Positions 14,576-23,189 are shown, counted from the stretch's first letter. The stretch: DNA of 49,553 nucleotides from Candidatus Jorgensenbacteria bacterium GW2011_GWA1_48_11 (GCA_001003475.1 LCPF01000003.1:1-49553), one strand, 5' to 3'. Numbers and translations: made by a program. The notes: a model not told the origin generated them from the sequence alone.

Positions 14576-16348
14576 TTATTCAACGGTGGCCCGGAGACGG
14601 CGGACGCCGGCACCGACAGCCTCTTCTTTTAAAATCCTTATTTTTCCGATCTCGCCCGTGTGCGTCACGTGCGGCCCGCCGCAAAATTCCTTGCTCCAGG
14701 CGGTTTTAAGCGAATCGCCGACATAGTAAACCTTCACTTTTTCAGGGTATTTTTCCTTGAAAAAATGCAAAGCGCCGGTCTTCTCGGCTTCTTCTTTGGT
14801 CATTTCCTCGAATTTGACCGGTAATTCTTCTTTTACTTTTTCGTTCACGATTACCTCAACTTTCTTCAATTCCTCCGGCGTCATTTTCCGATTGAAAGAA
14901 AAGTCAAAACGGGTGCGCTCGGTCGTGATATCCGAGCCCATCTGGTGGACATCATCGCCCAAAACCTGACGCAGGGCCCGATGCAACAAGTGGGTGGCCG
15001 TGTGAAGCCGCGTCACTTTCTTTAGCTCGGCCTCATCACCAGCTTTAAGCTCGCCGGTATTCAAAATCAAGCCATGCCCGCCGAATTTCTTGACGGCGCC
15101 CATACGGGAGATAATTTTGTGCTTCGAAAATTCCTCATCGAACGCTTCACGAGTAAGTTTTATAGCTTTGTCACCACCAAGTTCTTTTAATATCTCATAA
15201 GGCAAACCGTAACTCTCATAAAGCTTGAAAGCGCTCTTCGCATCCAACGAAGTTACTCGATTTAATTCTTTAAGACCGACTTGAAGCGTAAATTTAAAAC
15301 GCGCTCTCTCTTCTTTAAATACTTCAAGAATTCTTTCTTTATTAAGATTAAGCTCTGGATAAAAACTCCCATAAAGATTAATTACTTCAACGAAAATCTG
15401 CGTTTGATCAACGGTATCACCCGCGAGATGTAAATGAGTGACCAAGCGCCGTATAAGACGGCGGAGGATATAACCCGCTTCTTTATTAGAAGGCCACACG
15501 CCATCTGAGATAAGAAATGCAATACCGCGCATATGGTCAGTAAGAATGCGACGCATCCGTTCGGAGAGATTAGCGGGCAGAAATTGTATTAATGGTTGAA
15601 AAAGATCCGTCTCAAAAATAGTCGGCACGTTCTGCACGACCATTGCAAGGCGTTCCAATCCCATTCCTGTATCCACGCCCAGCGTTTCTAATTTTTCCAA
15701 AGTTTTGTCCGGTTTCTGATAATACTCGTTGAAAACCAAATTCCAAACCTCGAGACCGTCAACGTATATTTCCGAAGTCGGACCGCAGGGGCCTTCCGAA
15801 CCGGTTGGTCCCCAAAAGTTGTCCTCCCGGCCGTTTTCGCCGATTTTATTCTTGGAAATGCCGATTTTCTCGTGCCAAATCCCGAAAGATTCGTCGTCAC
15901 GCGGAATTACTTGCCCTGAGCCTGCCTGCAGTGAACTCGTCGAACCTGTCGAAGAATCCCCTTTAAAAACGGAAACGGAAATGCGGTCCGGCGCTATTCC
16001 CAAATCTTTAGTGATAAATTCGTAACCGTATTCGATGGCTTTTTCCTTAAAATAGCCGCCAAAGCTGAAATTGCCGAGCATCTCAAAGAATGTTAGGTGT
16101 GAGGCGTCGCCGACTTCGTCTATGTCCGAAGTGCGGAAACATTTTTGGATTGAAGCGGTATTCAAACTCCCAAAATCCTTTTTAGCATCCAGCTCGCCAG
16201 TAAAATAGCGCTTAAATTGCTGCATTCCGGCAGTCGTGAGCAAAACCGACGGGTCATCGGGAATTAAAGAAGAGGAGGGCACTACCGTATGCTCCCGCAC
16301 CCGGAAAAACTCCAAAAACTTTTTTCTGATTTCTTCGGATGTCATCAA
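14576..16348 (-). CDS. alaS: Alanyl-tRNA synthetase, short form
   Basis: 590 aa against about 875 in E. coli. The class II catalytic domain ([40 protein letters not shown]) and the editing domain ([16 protein letters not shown] with HxxxH, and [16 protein letters not shown] with CxxxH) are complete. The protein stops right after the editing domain, so the DHHA1/C-Ala domain is missing; this short form is common in CPR genomes as far as I know. A Ser/Gly-rich stretch ([15 protein letters not shown]) comes from an in-frame repeat at 15910-15954. The ATG overlaps the rpoD stop by 4 nt. Confidence 0.96.
   Translation of the reverse strand: MMTSEEIRKKFLEFFRVREHTVVPSSSLIPDDPSVLLTTAGMQQFKRYFTGELDAKKDFGSLNTASIQKCFRTSDIDEVGDASHLTFFEMLGNFSFGGYFKEKAIEYGYEFITKDLGIAPDRISVSVFKGDSSTGSTSSLQAGSGQVIPRDDESFGIWHEKIGISKNKIGENGREDNFWGPTGSEGPCGPTSEIYVDGLEVWNLVFNEYYQKPDKTLEKLETLGVDTGMGLERLAMVVQNVPTIFETDLFQPLIQFLPANLSERMRRILTDHMRGIAFLISDGVWPSNKEAGYILRRLIRRLVTHLHLAGDTVDQTQIFVEVINLYGSFYPELNLNKERILEVFKEERARFKFTLQVGLKELNRVTSLDAKSAFKLYESYGLPYEILKELGGDKAIKLTREAFDEEFSKHKIISRMGAVKKFGGHGLILNTGELKAGDEAELKKVTRLHTATHLLHRALRQVLGDDVHQMGSDITTERTRFDFSFNRKMTPEELKKVEVIVNEKVKEELPVKFEEMTKEEAEKTGALHFFKEKYPEKVKVYYVGDSLKTAWSKEFCGGPHVTHTGEIGKIRILKEEAVGAGVRRLRATVE
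15910..15954 (-). repeat. In-frame dispersed-repeat insertion in alaS
   Basis: The minus strand reads CTTCGACAGGTTCGACGAG and continues to GCAGGCAGGCTCAGGGCAAG, the kind of TTCGACAGG...CTCAGGG sequence known as an abundant intergenic repeat in many bacterial genomes. It is 45 bp, thus 15 codons, and sits between the catalytic motifs VSVFKGD and RDDESFGIW without breaking the frame. A related GCCTGCCTG palindrome lies at 32270-32290. Confidence 0.6.
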
Positions 16349-17559
16349 TATCCCTCAAGTTTTTTGACGTGGTGATGCTCACGGATTTTCTGCAAGGCTT
16401 TGGCTTCGATCTGTCTGATCCTCTCGCGGGTCACGCCGAAAATCTTCCCCACTTCTTCAAGCGTATGGGCAATATTGTCCTCGAGGCCGAAACGCATTGA
16501 TAAAATCTTCTGTTCCCGCTCGGTCAAATCGATCAAAATCTCCTTGATCTGATCCTTAAGCAAGGCTTGGTTCGCCAGCTGGTCCGGGCTAAGCGATGTC
16601 TCATCCTTGATGAAATCGGAAAGCGTGGAATCTTCATCGTCGTCGCCGATCGGCGACTCCAAAGAAATCACTTCTTGGGAAATTTTCTGGATGTAATGGA
16701 TTTTCTCGACGTCCATGCTCATTTCGGCAGCGATCTCTTCGGGCAACGGCTCGCGGCCCAGTTCCTGCATCAGGCGGCGCTTAGTCTGAGTGTATTTGGT
16801 GATCGTCTCCACCATATGGACCGGGATGCGGATGGTACGCGAATAATCGGCCAAGGCGCGGGTCACGGCCTGCCGGATCCACCAAGTGGCGTAAGTGGAA
16901 AATTTGAAGCCCTTGCGGTAGTCGAATTTGTCGACGGCCCGGGAAAGGCCGATATTCCCCTCCTGGATCAGGTCCAGAATGCTCAAATGCGGCGAGCGGT
17001 TCACATAGCGCTTTGCGATCGAAACGACGAGCCGCAAATTGGCCTGGATCAGCCTTTTTCGGGCAGTCTCGTCGCCCTGCTCGATGCGCTTGGCCAGTTC
17101 TTTTTCTTCCTTGGAGGTCAAAAGCGGCGTCCGGCCGATCTCTTTCAAATACATCTGAACCGCGTCCGGCAGATCGGAATCGATCCGCGTCGCGTCTTTG
17201 AGCTCGGCTACGCTCACTTCTTCCTTTTCGGCGCTCTTGATCAAAGGCGATGATTCCTTTACTTTGATGCCTTCTTTTTCAAGCCGGCTGTAGACCTCTT
17301 CGAGAAAACCGAGATTTTTTTCGATTTGCGGAAAATAGTTCAGCACCTCGGCATCGGTCACGAAACCACGGCCGCGGCCGCGGCGGATAAGGTCCTCCAG
17401 GGCCTCCACGTACTCTTCATTGAAGACGGTTGGTTTTTTGGACCGGAGGCGGGCCGGCGCCTTTGCCTTATGCAAACGCTTGCGGCCTCCTTTTTTGGCA
17501 GGCCGTTTAGTTTTACCCTTCCCGGATTTTTTGGGTTTTTTCCGCTTGGTTTTAATCAT
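16345..17559 (-). CDS. rpoD: RNA polymerase primary sigma factor
   Basis: 404 aa group 1 sigma-70. A very Lys/Arg-rich N-terminus (about residues 1-45) precedes region 1.2 ([20 protein letters not shown]), region 2 ([55 protein letters not shown]), region 3 and region 4 with the helix-turn-helix [19 protein letters not shown]. These residues fit the TTGACA/TATAAT-like promoters in this window. The ATG follows element copy 3 and the gene is in the classic dnaG-rpoD pair. The stop overlaps alaS. Confidence 0.97.
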   Translation of the reverse strand: MIKTKRKKPKKSGKGKTKRPAKKGGRKRLHKAKAPARLRSKKPTVFNEEYVEALEDLIRRGRGRGFVTDAEVLNYFPQIEKNLGFLEEVYSRLEKEGIKVKESSPLIKSAEKEEVSVAELKDATRIDSDLPDAVQMYLKEIGRTPLLTSKEEKELAKRIEQGDETARKRLIQANLRLVVSIAKRYVNRSPHLSILDLIQEGNIGLSRAVDKFDYRKGFKFSTYATWWIRQAVTRALADYSRTIRIPVHMVETITKYTQTKRRLMQELGREPLPEEIAAEMSMDVEKIHYIQKISQEVISLESPIGDDDEDSTLSDFIKDETSLSPDQLANQALLKDQIKEILIDLTEREQKILSMRFGLEDNIAHTLEEVGKIFGVTRERIRQIEAKALQKIREHHHVKKLEGY

Positions 17560-17694
17560 CCCTCACCCTTCAAAGATTACGCTTCCAAAAAAGCGGTCTT
17601 TGAGTATTAATGGCCCTTTATTAAAACTGATGTTTTTCCTGAAATTCATTGTTTTTAATTCAAATGAAGCTTTCTATCCTTGAAGAGTGAGGGG
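17560..17694 (-). repeat. Intergenic leader-peptide element, copy 3 (dnaG/rpoD)
   Basis: 135 bp ending at the rpoD ATG (17557-17559). Arms CCCCTCACTCTTCAAGGAT and ATCTTTGAAGGGTGAGGG pair with two G-U wobbles instead of mismatches. This is the only copy not touching the upstream stop: dnaG ends at 17731, 36 bp away, but a TAA still lies at the element edge (17695-17697). The inner hairpin CGCTT-TTTTGG-AAGCG is strong. Confidence 0.92.
17563..17649 (-). CDS. Conserved 28-aa leader peptide, copy 3
   Basis: ATG 17647-17649 to TGA 17563-17565, 28 codons, then GGG and the rpoD ATG in frame. The tail reads NKGPLILKDRFFGSVIFEG. Relative to copy 2 most changes in the tail are conservative, while the nucleotide sequence in the first third is unrelated. 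Confidence 0.6.
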   Translation of the reverse strand: MNFRKNISFNKGPLILKDRFFGSVIFEG

Positions 17695-17730
17695 TTAAGG
17701 AGGTTGGTAGTGGCCTTAATTTTACGGCGC

Positions 17731-19404
17731 TTACTTCAGTTCGTCAATGCGCTTCGAAAGATCGTGGAATTTTTGCATCGCCTCGCTATTTCCGCCTTCG
17801 CTCTGCATCGCCTCTTGGATCACGGAACGTTCTTTCTTCAAAAACTCCAGTTCCAGATTTCGCATCAGCTCGTTGAATTCCCATTCCAATTTGTCTTCGG
17901 TTGCGTCGCTGAACTCGAAGGTGGAACGCAATTCGAAAATTTCGGCCTTCTCTTTGGGATTTTGGAGAACGCTTTGATAGACCGCCGGCAGCCACTGGAG
18001 ACGCTCTTGAAGCAGGCTTAAATAACTATCTTTCGCGAAAGCCAGGGCCAAAAGCCGGGTTGCGATCAAGTCCTGACGATTCGCCGTGTTCTCGGCCACC
18101 GCCGCTTCCGCGGTCTCTTCTTTCGCTTTGGGCAAATCGTTCAGTTCAGCCGTGAGGGCGCTTTCGGCAATGCCCGAAGCCTGAGCCAACTCCTTAAGCC
18201 AGATGTTTTGTTCCACAGGACTGCGGACATTGCTTATCTTCGCAAGCAAATGCCGCAAAATCCTTTTTCTTTCGGCAATGCCGAGGGTTTTCTGGCCGGA
18301 GCCAAAATAAATCTGGAAAAGGCGGGAAAAAGCGGGTTTGGCCCAAGCCGCCGCTTTCGTAAGATACTCCGGTTCGCTTTGCACGGCCTCGGCCGCATCT
18401 TTGTATTTTCCCAAGTCCAGTACTTTCACGTGAAAATCAAAACTGTTGAAGACGTCCAGTGATCTCTCGAGAGCCTTCAGGCCCGCTTCGTCGTTGTCGA
18501 AATTTATGACGACTGTGTCGGCCAGCCGGCGCAAACGCATCAAGTGCTGGGGTGTGAGGCCGGTACCCGAAACCGCAACTATGTTTTCCACCCCCGACTG
18601 CCAGGCCATCAAAAAATCCATTTGTCCCTCAACCATGAAAACCGTCCGGCTCTGGCCCACGGCGTGCTTGGACTTATTGAGGCCGTAAAGAATCTTCGAT
18701 TTCACGAAAATCGGCGTTTCCGGCGAATTCAAGTATTTCGGCGGCTCCACTTCGTATTTGCGGTTCGGATTCGGCAAAAGCCGACCGGTAAAAGCCACTA
18801 CCCGGCCCATATGGTTCATGATCGGGAAAATAATCCGCGAATCGAACCGGTCACGGTAAAGGCCGCGGACGTTCTTATGGGCGAGGCCCGCCCGCTGGAT
18901 ATCGGAGATATCAAAACCATTATTGATGAGATAAACCGTCAGGCTGTCGCCGCCGGGCGCATAACCCAGCTCGAATTCGGTGATTGTCTTCTCCTTCAAA
19001 CCGCGGTCCAAAAGATACTTCATTGCTTCCTTGTTTTTGATGAGATTCTCCCTGAAAAAATCTTTGGCTTTTTCGTGGAGATCGTAAAGAATGCCGAACT
19101 CTTTTTGTTCGGCCGGATTCATGGTCCCGATGGAGACGCCGGCTTTCTCCGCCAAAAACCGCAAAGCTTCCGGGAATTCCAGATTCTCGTACTTCATCGC
19201 GAACTTCACGATGTCGCCGCCTTCGCCGCAGCCGAAGCAATGCCAAATGCCGCGTTCCGGCGAAACGACGAAAGACGGAGTTTTTTCCTGATGGAACGGA
19301 CAGAGGGCTTTGAAATTCTTGCCCGCCGGCAAAAGATTCAAATACCCTCTCAAAAATTCCACCAAGTCCAGTTTTTGCTTAATAAGATCAACGTCCTTGG
19401 CCAT
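17731..19404 (-). CDS. dnaG: DNA primase
   Basis: 557 aa from ATG 19404 (MAKDVDLIKQKLDLVEFL), which aligns with usual primase starts; an ATG at 19446 would overlap the FKBP gene. The CHC2 zinc ribbon is C35-H38-C56-C59 (CPFHQEKTPSF, CFGCG). The TOPRIM catalytic core has VFMVEGQMDFL (Glu about 259) and VINFDNDEAGLKAL (acidic triad about 303-305). The C-terminal part is a helical DnaB-interacting-type region. It lies 13 nt after FKBP and precedes rpoD. Confidence 0.96.
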   Translation of the reverse strand: MAKDVDLIKQKLDLVEFLRGYLNLLPAGKNFKALCPFHQEKTPSFVVSPERGIWHCFGCGEGGDIVKFAMKYENLEFPEALRFLAEKAGVSIGTMNPAEQKEFGILYDLHEKAKDFFRENLIKNKEAMKYLLDRGLKEKTITEFELGYAPGGDSLTVYLINNGFDISDIQRAGLAHKNVRGLYRDRFDSRIIFPIMNHMGRVVAFTGRLLPNPNRKYEVEPPKYLNSPETPIFVKSKILYGLNKSKHAVGQSRTVFMVEGQMDFLMAWQSGVENIVAVSGTGLTPQHLMRLRRLADTVVINFDNDEAGLKALERSLDVFNSFDFHVKVLDLGKYKDAAEAVQSEPEYLTKAAAWAKPAFSRLFQIYFGSGQKTLGIAERKRILRHLLAKISNVRSPVEQNIWLKELAQASGIAESALTAELNDLPKAKEETAEAAVAENTANRQDLIATRLLALAFAKDSYLSLLQERLQWLPAVYQSVLQNPKEKAEIFELRSTFEFSDATEDKLEWEFNELMRNLELEFLKKERSVIQEAMQSEGGNSEAMQKFHDLSKRIDELK

Positions 19405-19417
19405 ATTTTTTTGGATT

Positions 19418-19855
19418 CTACTGCGGCTGAACCCCCAAAAGTTCAACCTCGAAAATCAAAGTGGAATTGGGCGGAATCAAGCCGTTGCCGACATTCTGAC
19501 TGCCGTAAGCCAATTCCGGCGGAATGACCAATTTCCTCTTGCCGCCGACTTTCATTCCCAAAATGCCCTCATCCCAGCCTTTTATCACCTGGCCGGCGCC
19601 CAAGGGAAAAGAAAAGGGCTGGCCGTGATCAAAAGAGCTGTCGAATTTCGTGCCATTGGCCAAAGTGCCGGTGTAATTGACCGTGACGATCTGGCCGTTC
19701 TGGGCCGTATCGCCGGTACCCACCACTTCGTCCGTGATCTGAAGACCGCTAGGCATGGTTTGAATGGATTTGTTTGAAAATAATAAATAACCGACCACTA
19801 AAACTACGATCAATATTGCCGAATAAACGACGATGTTTTTTGTTTTTTTCTTCAT
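19418..19855 (-). CDS. Membrane-anchored FKBP-type peptidyl-prolyl isomerase
   Basis: 145 aa. One N-terminal transmembrane helix (about residues 8-27) anchors a complete FKBP domain on the outer face: VTVNYTGTLANGTKFDSSFDHG, GAGQVIKGWDEGILGMKVGGKRKLVIPPELAYG. It should catalyse proline isomerisation in exported proteins. It is first in the dnaG-rpoD-alaS run and has a strong promoter whose predicted start lies about 3 nt from the ATG. Confidence 0.94.
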   Translation of the reverse strand: MKKKTKNIVVYSAILIVVLVVGYLLFSNKSIQTMPSGLQITDEVVGTGDTAQNGQIVTVNYTGTLANGTKFDSSFDHGQPFSFPLGAGQVIKGWDEGILGMKVGGKRKLVIPPELAYGSQNVGNGLIPPNSTLIFEVELLGVQPQ

Positions 19856-19864
19856 GGTTTTTGA

Positions 19865-19893
19865 ATTTTAGCACTTTCCGGAAAACTTGCCAA
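19865..19893 (-). promoter_or_regulatory. Promoter of the FKBP-dnaG-rpoD operon
   Basis: TTGGCA (19888-19893), 17-nt spacer, TAAAAT (19865-19870), with an extended -10 TGC. The predicted start (about 19858) is 3 nt before the ATG at 19855, giving an almost leaderless mRNA. Confidence 0.75.
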
Positions 19894-19895
19894 TT

Positions 19896-20450
19896 CTAAA
19901 ACCCGAGCTCCTTGAAAACGCCCTGAAGGGCCTTAATCGTCAATTCGATGTGCTCGGCTCGCGGTACCCCCAGCTCCTCTATCCCCCGGTCGATTTCCCC
20001 GCGATTGATTTTCGCGGCAAAGCCTTTTTTCTTCAAATTCTTTTCCACCGACGCCACGCTCATGCCCGAAAAATTATCGGGTCGGATATGAGCCAAAGCC
20101 GTCAAAAATCCGCAAAGCTCGTCCACGGCAAACAAGCATTTGGCCATTTGGCTTTCACGCGGCGTATCGGTGTGCGAAGCGTGGCCCAAAATCGCTGTTA
20201 TGATATTTTCAGGATAGCCTTTCTCGCGCAGGATTTTAGAACCTTCGATCGGGTGGCTCGGCACGCTCGGATATTTTTCAAAATCGAAATCATGAAGCAG
20301 GCCGCAAATCCCCCACTCATCAGCATCCTCGTTGTATTTTTTGGCGTAAGCGCGCATGGCCGCCTCGACGGCCAGGCAGTGACGCCGCAAACTTTCCGAT
20401 TGGACATACTCGTGCAAAAGAGCCAAGGCTTCATTTCTAGAAATGTTCAT
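19896..20450 (-). CDS. HD-domain metal-dependent phosphohydrolase
   Basis: 184 aa. Metal ligands of the HD superfamily are visible: H in SLRRHCLAVE, the HD pair in CGLLHDFDFEKYP, H in SHPIEGSKIL and a D further on (AVDELCGF). This is the single-domain HDIG type seen in many bacteria; substrates range from nucleotides to cyclic dinucleotides, and none can be assigned. It is transcribed alone from an extended -10 promoter that leaves no 5' leader. Confidence 0.85.
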   Translation of the reverse strand: MNISRNEALALLHEYVQSESLRRHCLAVEAAMRAYAKKYNEDADEWGICGLLHDFDFEKYPSVPSHPIEGSKILREKGYPENIITAILGHASHTDTPRESQMAKCLFAVDELCGFLTALAHIRPDNFSGMSVASVEKNLKKKGFAAKINRGEIDRGIEELGVPRAEHIELTIKALQGVFKELGF

Positions 20451-20456
20451 AAAGAA

Positions 20457-20465
20457 ATTTTACCA
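20457..20465 (-). promoter_or_regulatory. Extended -10 promoter of the HD hydrolase gene
   Basis: TGG-TAAAAT on the minus strand; the predicted start coincides with the A of the ATG at 20450, so the mRNA is a leaderless candidate. The -35 region overlaps the neighbouring palindrome and is weak. Confidence 0.5.
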
Positions 20466-20477
20466 TTTCCGGAAAAC

Positions 20478-20511
20478 AAACAGGCAGTATGACATGTCAT
20501 ACCGCCTGTTT
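20478..20511. terminator. Palindromic terminator between the DUF378 and HD genes
   Basis: A 34-bp palindrome with one mismatch, core GTATGACATGTCATAC, arms AAACAGGC / GCCTGTTT. T-tracts follow on both strands (minus: GTTTGTTTT; plus: GTTTTTA). It ends the DUF378 transcript. The core TATGACATGTCATA recurs in the palindrome at 32868-32897. Confidence 0.8.
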
Positions 20512-20539
20512 TTATCGCTACGGAATTCCAAGGCTGATC

Positions 20540-20737
20540 TTAGGCCGGCATCTTGGCACACTCCTTGCAGCGACCCCAATGGGTCACAACTTCGTAGATG
20601 GCAGAAAGACCGACGAGAATATAAACGATCATGGCCAGCGTATCGCCGAGATAAGCCACAACGTTCCAGCCGAAAGCGGTCAAAAGCCAGTTCAAACCGC
20701 CGATGACGAGCAGGATAAACGCAATTTTATGAAGCAT
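20540..20737 (-). CDS. Small membrane protein, DUF378 family
   Basis: 65 aa with two hydrophobic helices and the family signature IGGLNWLLTAFGWNVV followed by YILVGLSAIYEV. A C-terminal CxxC (RCKECAK) may bind metal or form a disulfide. Function unknown. Monocistronic, with the terminator at 20478-20511. A TATAAT-like box lies near 20775-20785, overlapping the end of the Nudix gene. Confidence 0.85.
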   Translation of the reverse strand: MLHKIAFILLVIGGLNWLLTAFGWNVVAYLGDTLAMIVYILVGLSAIYEVVTHWGRCKECAKMPA

Positions 20738-20799
20738 TTATTTGTAATGACAAAAAACTCGACCTTTAAAGTATGTACTAATTATAACTTATTGCGATT

Positions 20800-21228
20800 T
20801 CAGCGAGCATTGATCTGGCTTCTCTCCAAATAGGCCCTAAAAGCATCTTTGCCGCCAGCGTTCAAATCATAACGGTCGTAATCTCCGGGATTAATCCATT
20901 GAAAATCGCCATGGTTACTATCTAAGGTTACCCGATCGCTCTCGGTCAGACACTCGAAAAAAACCGCAATTATCTGTATTTTTTCTCCGTTGATTTCCGG
21001 CTGCCATTGAGTTACGAAAAACGGCGCCCCAACCTTCACTTCAAGGCCGCATTCTTCCCGCATCTCTCTCTTCAAGGCTTCAATGTGGCTTTCCCCAGGT
21101 TTTATTTTTCCGCCGGGCAAAATATATTTGCCGATGTTCGTACCGCCTTTGTATTCAGCGGATTCCCTAACGATGAGGATTTTCCCGTCGCGAACGACAA
21201 AAGCCTTACTCGCAATAAATTGTTTCAT
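20800..21228 (-). CDS. Nudix hydrolase
   Basis: 142 aa. The complete Nudix box GGKIKPGESHIEALKREMREECGLEV (GX5EX7REUXEEXGU, given here in pieces: GGKIKPGESH, REMREECGLEV) is at about residues 38-63. It probably hydrolyses a nucleoside diphosphate derivative such as an oxidised dNTP; the substrate cannot be told from sequence. Confidence 0.9.
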   Translation of the reverse strand: MKQFIASKAFVVRDGKILIVRESAEYKGGTNIGKYILPGGKIKPGESHIEALKREMREECGLEVKVGAPFFVTQWQPEINGEKIQIIAVFFECLTESDRVTLDSNHGDFQWINPGDYDRYDLNAGGKDAFRAYLERSQINAR

Positions 21229-21266
21229 TTATATATCTAAGAATTGGCTGTTTCCGATGTCTCATA

Positions 21267-22322
21267 TTAATCTTTTTTGGTTCCTCGCTCTTCATGTTCT
21301 TTCTTAATCGCGAAATAAATTTCAAGGAGAGCAAAAAGCAAGCTAAGGACGAGCGGCCCCAGTAAGAATCCGAGGGGTCCGAAAAAGCCGACACCGCCTA
21401 AGACTGAAAGCAGAATCAGAAATGAATGAAGCCGCATTCCTCGGCTAGCGAGTTTCGGTCCCAAGAAATTATCAACGAGTCCCACGGCCGTCATCCCCCA
21501 AAGAAGAAGGCCGACCGCAAAAATAGTTTTTCCGCTAAAGAAAAGGTAAAGGGTTGCGGGGAGAAATACCAAAGCCGTTCCAATACCTGGGATAAGCGCG
21601 GTTATTGCCGCAATGCTTCCCCACAGCACCGCGTTGGGAACTCCAAAAATAGCAAACCCGATTGCGGTTAGCGCACCCTGAATGAGCGCCACCGCAAGAT
21701 TCCCCTTAATGACCGAATTGATCGCCAGAGCAAGTTTATTAAAAATTGTTTCATCGTGAATGTCTTGCAAGGGACTTAAGGCAACAACAGCCGATTTGAG
21801 TTTACGGCCGTCTTTGAACAAGTAATACAGCGCGACAAGAAATACAAATACGCCCACTATTGCTTTTGCAATATTTGCAAAAAGAGAGCCGAGATGCTGG
21901 AGCAACCAGCCAAGTCCCTGCTTTAAATACTGGCTAACATCGGGGACGGACTCTATCGGCACGGGAGAAAGTTTTTTGAGGTTATTTAGCGTATCTCCCA
22001 ACCCACGAGAAAGATCAGTTGCGCCGCTATTCTCGATGAGAGAGGAATAGAGCCCCGTTGCCTCCTGGAAAATCTGTATGCCTAAAAGCGTGATAGGAAC
22101 AACCACAACGATGAGAACGGAGATGGTAGCGAGAAATGCCGCCAAGCTCTTTCTCTCGCGCGTAATGGCGAGTACTCTTTTGTGAACCGGCTCAAAAACA
22201 GTTGCAAAAACCATTGCTAAAATAAGCGCATAGAAAAAAGGCTTAAAAATGAAAAAGGTGAGGATAAAGATTCCCGCAAGGAGAACGAGTAAAAAATAAA
22301 GTTCTGATTTTTGGTGATTCAT
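21267..22322 (-). CDS. AI-2E family (PerM-like) membrane transporter
   Basis: 351 aa with about eight transmembrane segments. Typical features are the N-terminal pair of helices (LLVLAGIFILTFFIFKPFFY), the soluble loop (FQEATGLYSSLIENSG) and the C-terminal pore block GIGTALVFLPATLYLFFSGK. Members export small molecules or act as Na+/H+ antiporters; despite the name AI-2 transport is not proven for most. Its ATG overlaps the stop of a gene remnant as ATGA, suggesting the upstream gene has been lost. Confidence 0.9.
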   Translation of the reverse strand: MNHQKSELYFLLVLLAGIFILTFFIFKPFFYALILAMVFATVFEPVHKRVLAITRERKSLAAFLATISVLIVVVVPITLLGIQIFQEATGLYSSLIENSGATDLSRGLGDTLNNLKKLSPVPIESVPDVSQYLKQGLGWLLQHLGSLFANIAKAIVGVFVFLVALYYLFKDGRKLKSAVVALSPLQDIHDETIFNKLALAINSVIKGNLAVALIQGALTAIGFAIFGVPNAVLWGSIAAITALIPGIGTALVFLPATLYLFFSGKTIFAVGLLLWGMTAVGLVDNFLGPKLASRGMRLHSFLILLSVLGGVGFFGPLGFLLGPLVLSLLFALLEIYFAIKKEHEERGTKKD

Positions 22323-22405
22323 GTTATTTTTTCTTCCAAAATTTTTACAATCCCCTTGTCCGCATCCACTTTCATTATATCGCCGTCTTTAAGGGATGCT
22401 TGTAT
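22319..22405 (-). pseudogene. Remnant of a PEP-utilising (phosphohistidine) domain C-terminus
   Basis: An open stretch of 28 codons without start reads IQASLKDGDIMKVDADKGIV and continues KILEEKIT to TGA, which overlaps the AI-2E transporter ATG. GD-x-MKVDA-x-KGIVKIL is the usual end of the mobile domain of PEP synthase or pyruvate phosphate dikinase. An in-frame TAA lies just upstream at about 22406, so only the tail of the gene is left. Confidence 0.55.
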
Positions 22406-22431
22406 TTATACATGGTTCAAAGTTGCCAATC

Positions 22432-22521
22432 TGGCGGAGGGGGTGGGATTCGAACCCACGATACCATTTCTGGTATAGTTGCTCTCCAAGCAACCGCACT
22501 AGACCGCTATGCGACCCCTCC
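22432..22521 (-). tRNA. tRNA-Ser (GGA)
   Basis: A 90-nt class II tRNA with acceptor GGAGGGG/CCCCTCC, anticodon arm GTTGC-TTGGAGA-GCAAC (anticodon GGA, reads UCC/UCU), a variable arm ATACCAGAAATGGTAT, the T-arm GTGGG-TTCGAAT-CCCAC and an encoded CCA end. It begins 3 nt after the stop of the 220-aa gene on the same strand, so it is likely co-transcribed and processed. Confidence 0.97.
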
Positions 22522-22524
22522 TTT

Positions 22525-23187
22525 TTATTTTTGACCGCTTATCTCTTTATAACTCTTAACTGCTTCTTCGTAAAGTTTCGGATCTAATCTTTTTATTGCT
22601 GCCGCCCATCTTTTGGGTATTTCTAATTCCCCTTGCCAATTTTCTTTAGAAAAACCAAAAGTAGCAAATGCCATAAAATCCTGATTTTTTATTTCTGGCG
22701 GCAAAGACGATTTTTCTACTATTATTAAATTGGGTTTTTTTCTTGATTTTAGGTAAGCTTTAATTGCTGATTCCGGGAAACCAGAAAGCCGTCCAAACAA
22801 TTCATCATTTAGGGGTTCAGCAGCTCTTTTTAATTCTTTAGCGAAGGTGATATTTCTCGCAACGAAAAATTCTTTATCTATATATTTATATAAAATAGAT
22901 TTCCGCGTGCCTGTAATCACATGCTCATGCTTAGGTGTTTCAACAAAAGCCAGACCAGCATCTTTCAAAACCCGTCTTACATTTTCTATCTCCCCTTCGG
23001 ATAAATCTTCTCCTTTTTGGCCGACAGCCCATTGTTTCCCAATTATTATATCTGTCGCTGGTTTTAGGCCGTCCCAAACCAAAAGAAGATCTATTTTGCT
23101 ACCCAAAGAATAAATTGGTAGAAACAGTAAAGATCCCAGAGCTTTTACGATCGTCAGTTCGGATTTGCTCCATTGAATCTTCTTCAT
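22525..23187 (-). CDS. Hypothetical protein, 220 aa
   Basis: I do not recognise a family. It is predicted soluble and mixed alpha/beta, with segments IVKALGSLLFLPIYSLGSK, a possible winged-helix-like block around GEIENVRRVLKDAGLAFV and a Lys-rich C-terminus. AT content and codon choice (AAA, TTT, ATT) are higher than in neighbouring genes, hinting at acquisition. It is 2 nt after the GGDEF gene and directly before tRNA-Ser, so it belongs to the CDP-alcohol transferase-GGDEF-tRNA run. Confidence 0.7.
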   Translation of the reverse strand: MKKIQWSKSELTIVKALGSLLFLPIYSLGSKIDLLLVWDGLKPATDIIIGKQWAVGQKGEDLSEGEIENVRRVLKDAGLAFVETPKHEHVITGTRKSILYKYIDKEFFVARNITFAKELKRAAEPLNDELFGRLSGFPESAIKAYLKSRKKPNLIIVEKSSLPPEIKNQDFMAFATFGFSKENWQGELEIPKRWAAAIKRLDPKLYEEAVKSYKEISGQK

Positions 23188-23189
23188 AA

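Noticed and set aside
22432-23187. Genomic island inserted at tRNA-Ser
   Set aside because: The 220-aa gene is AT-rich and abuts the tRNA 5' end, but there is no integrase and no duplicated tRNA 3' end.
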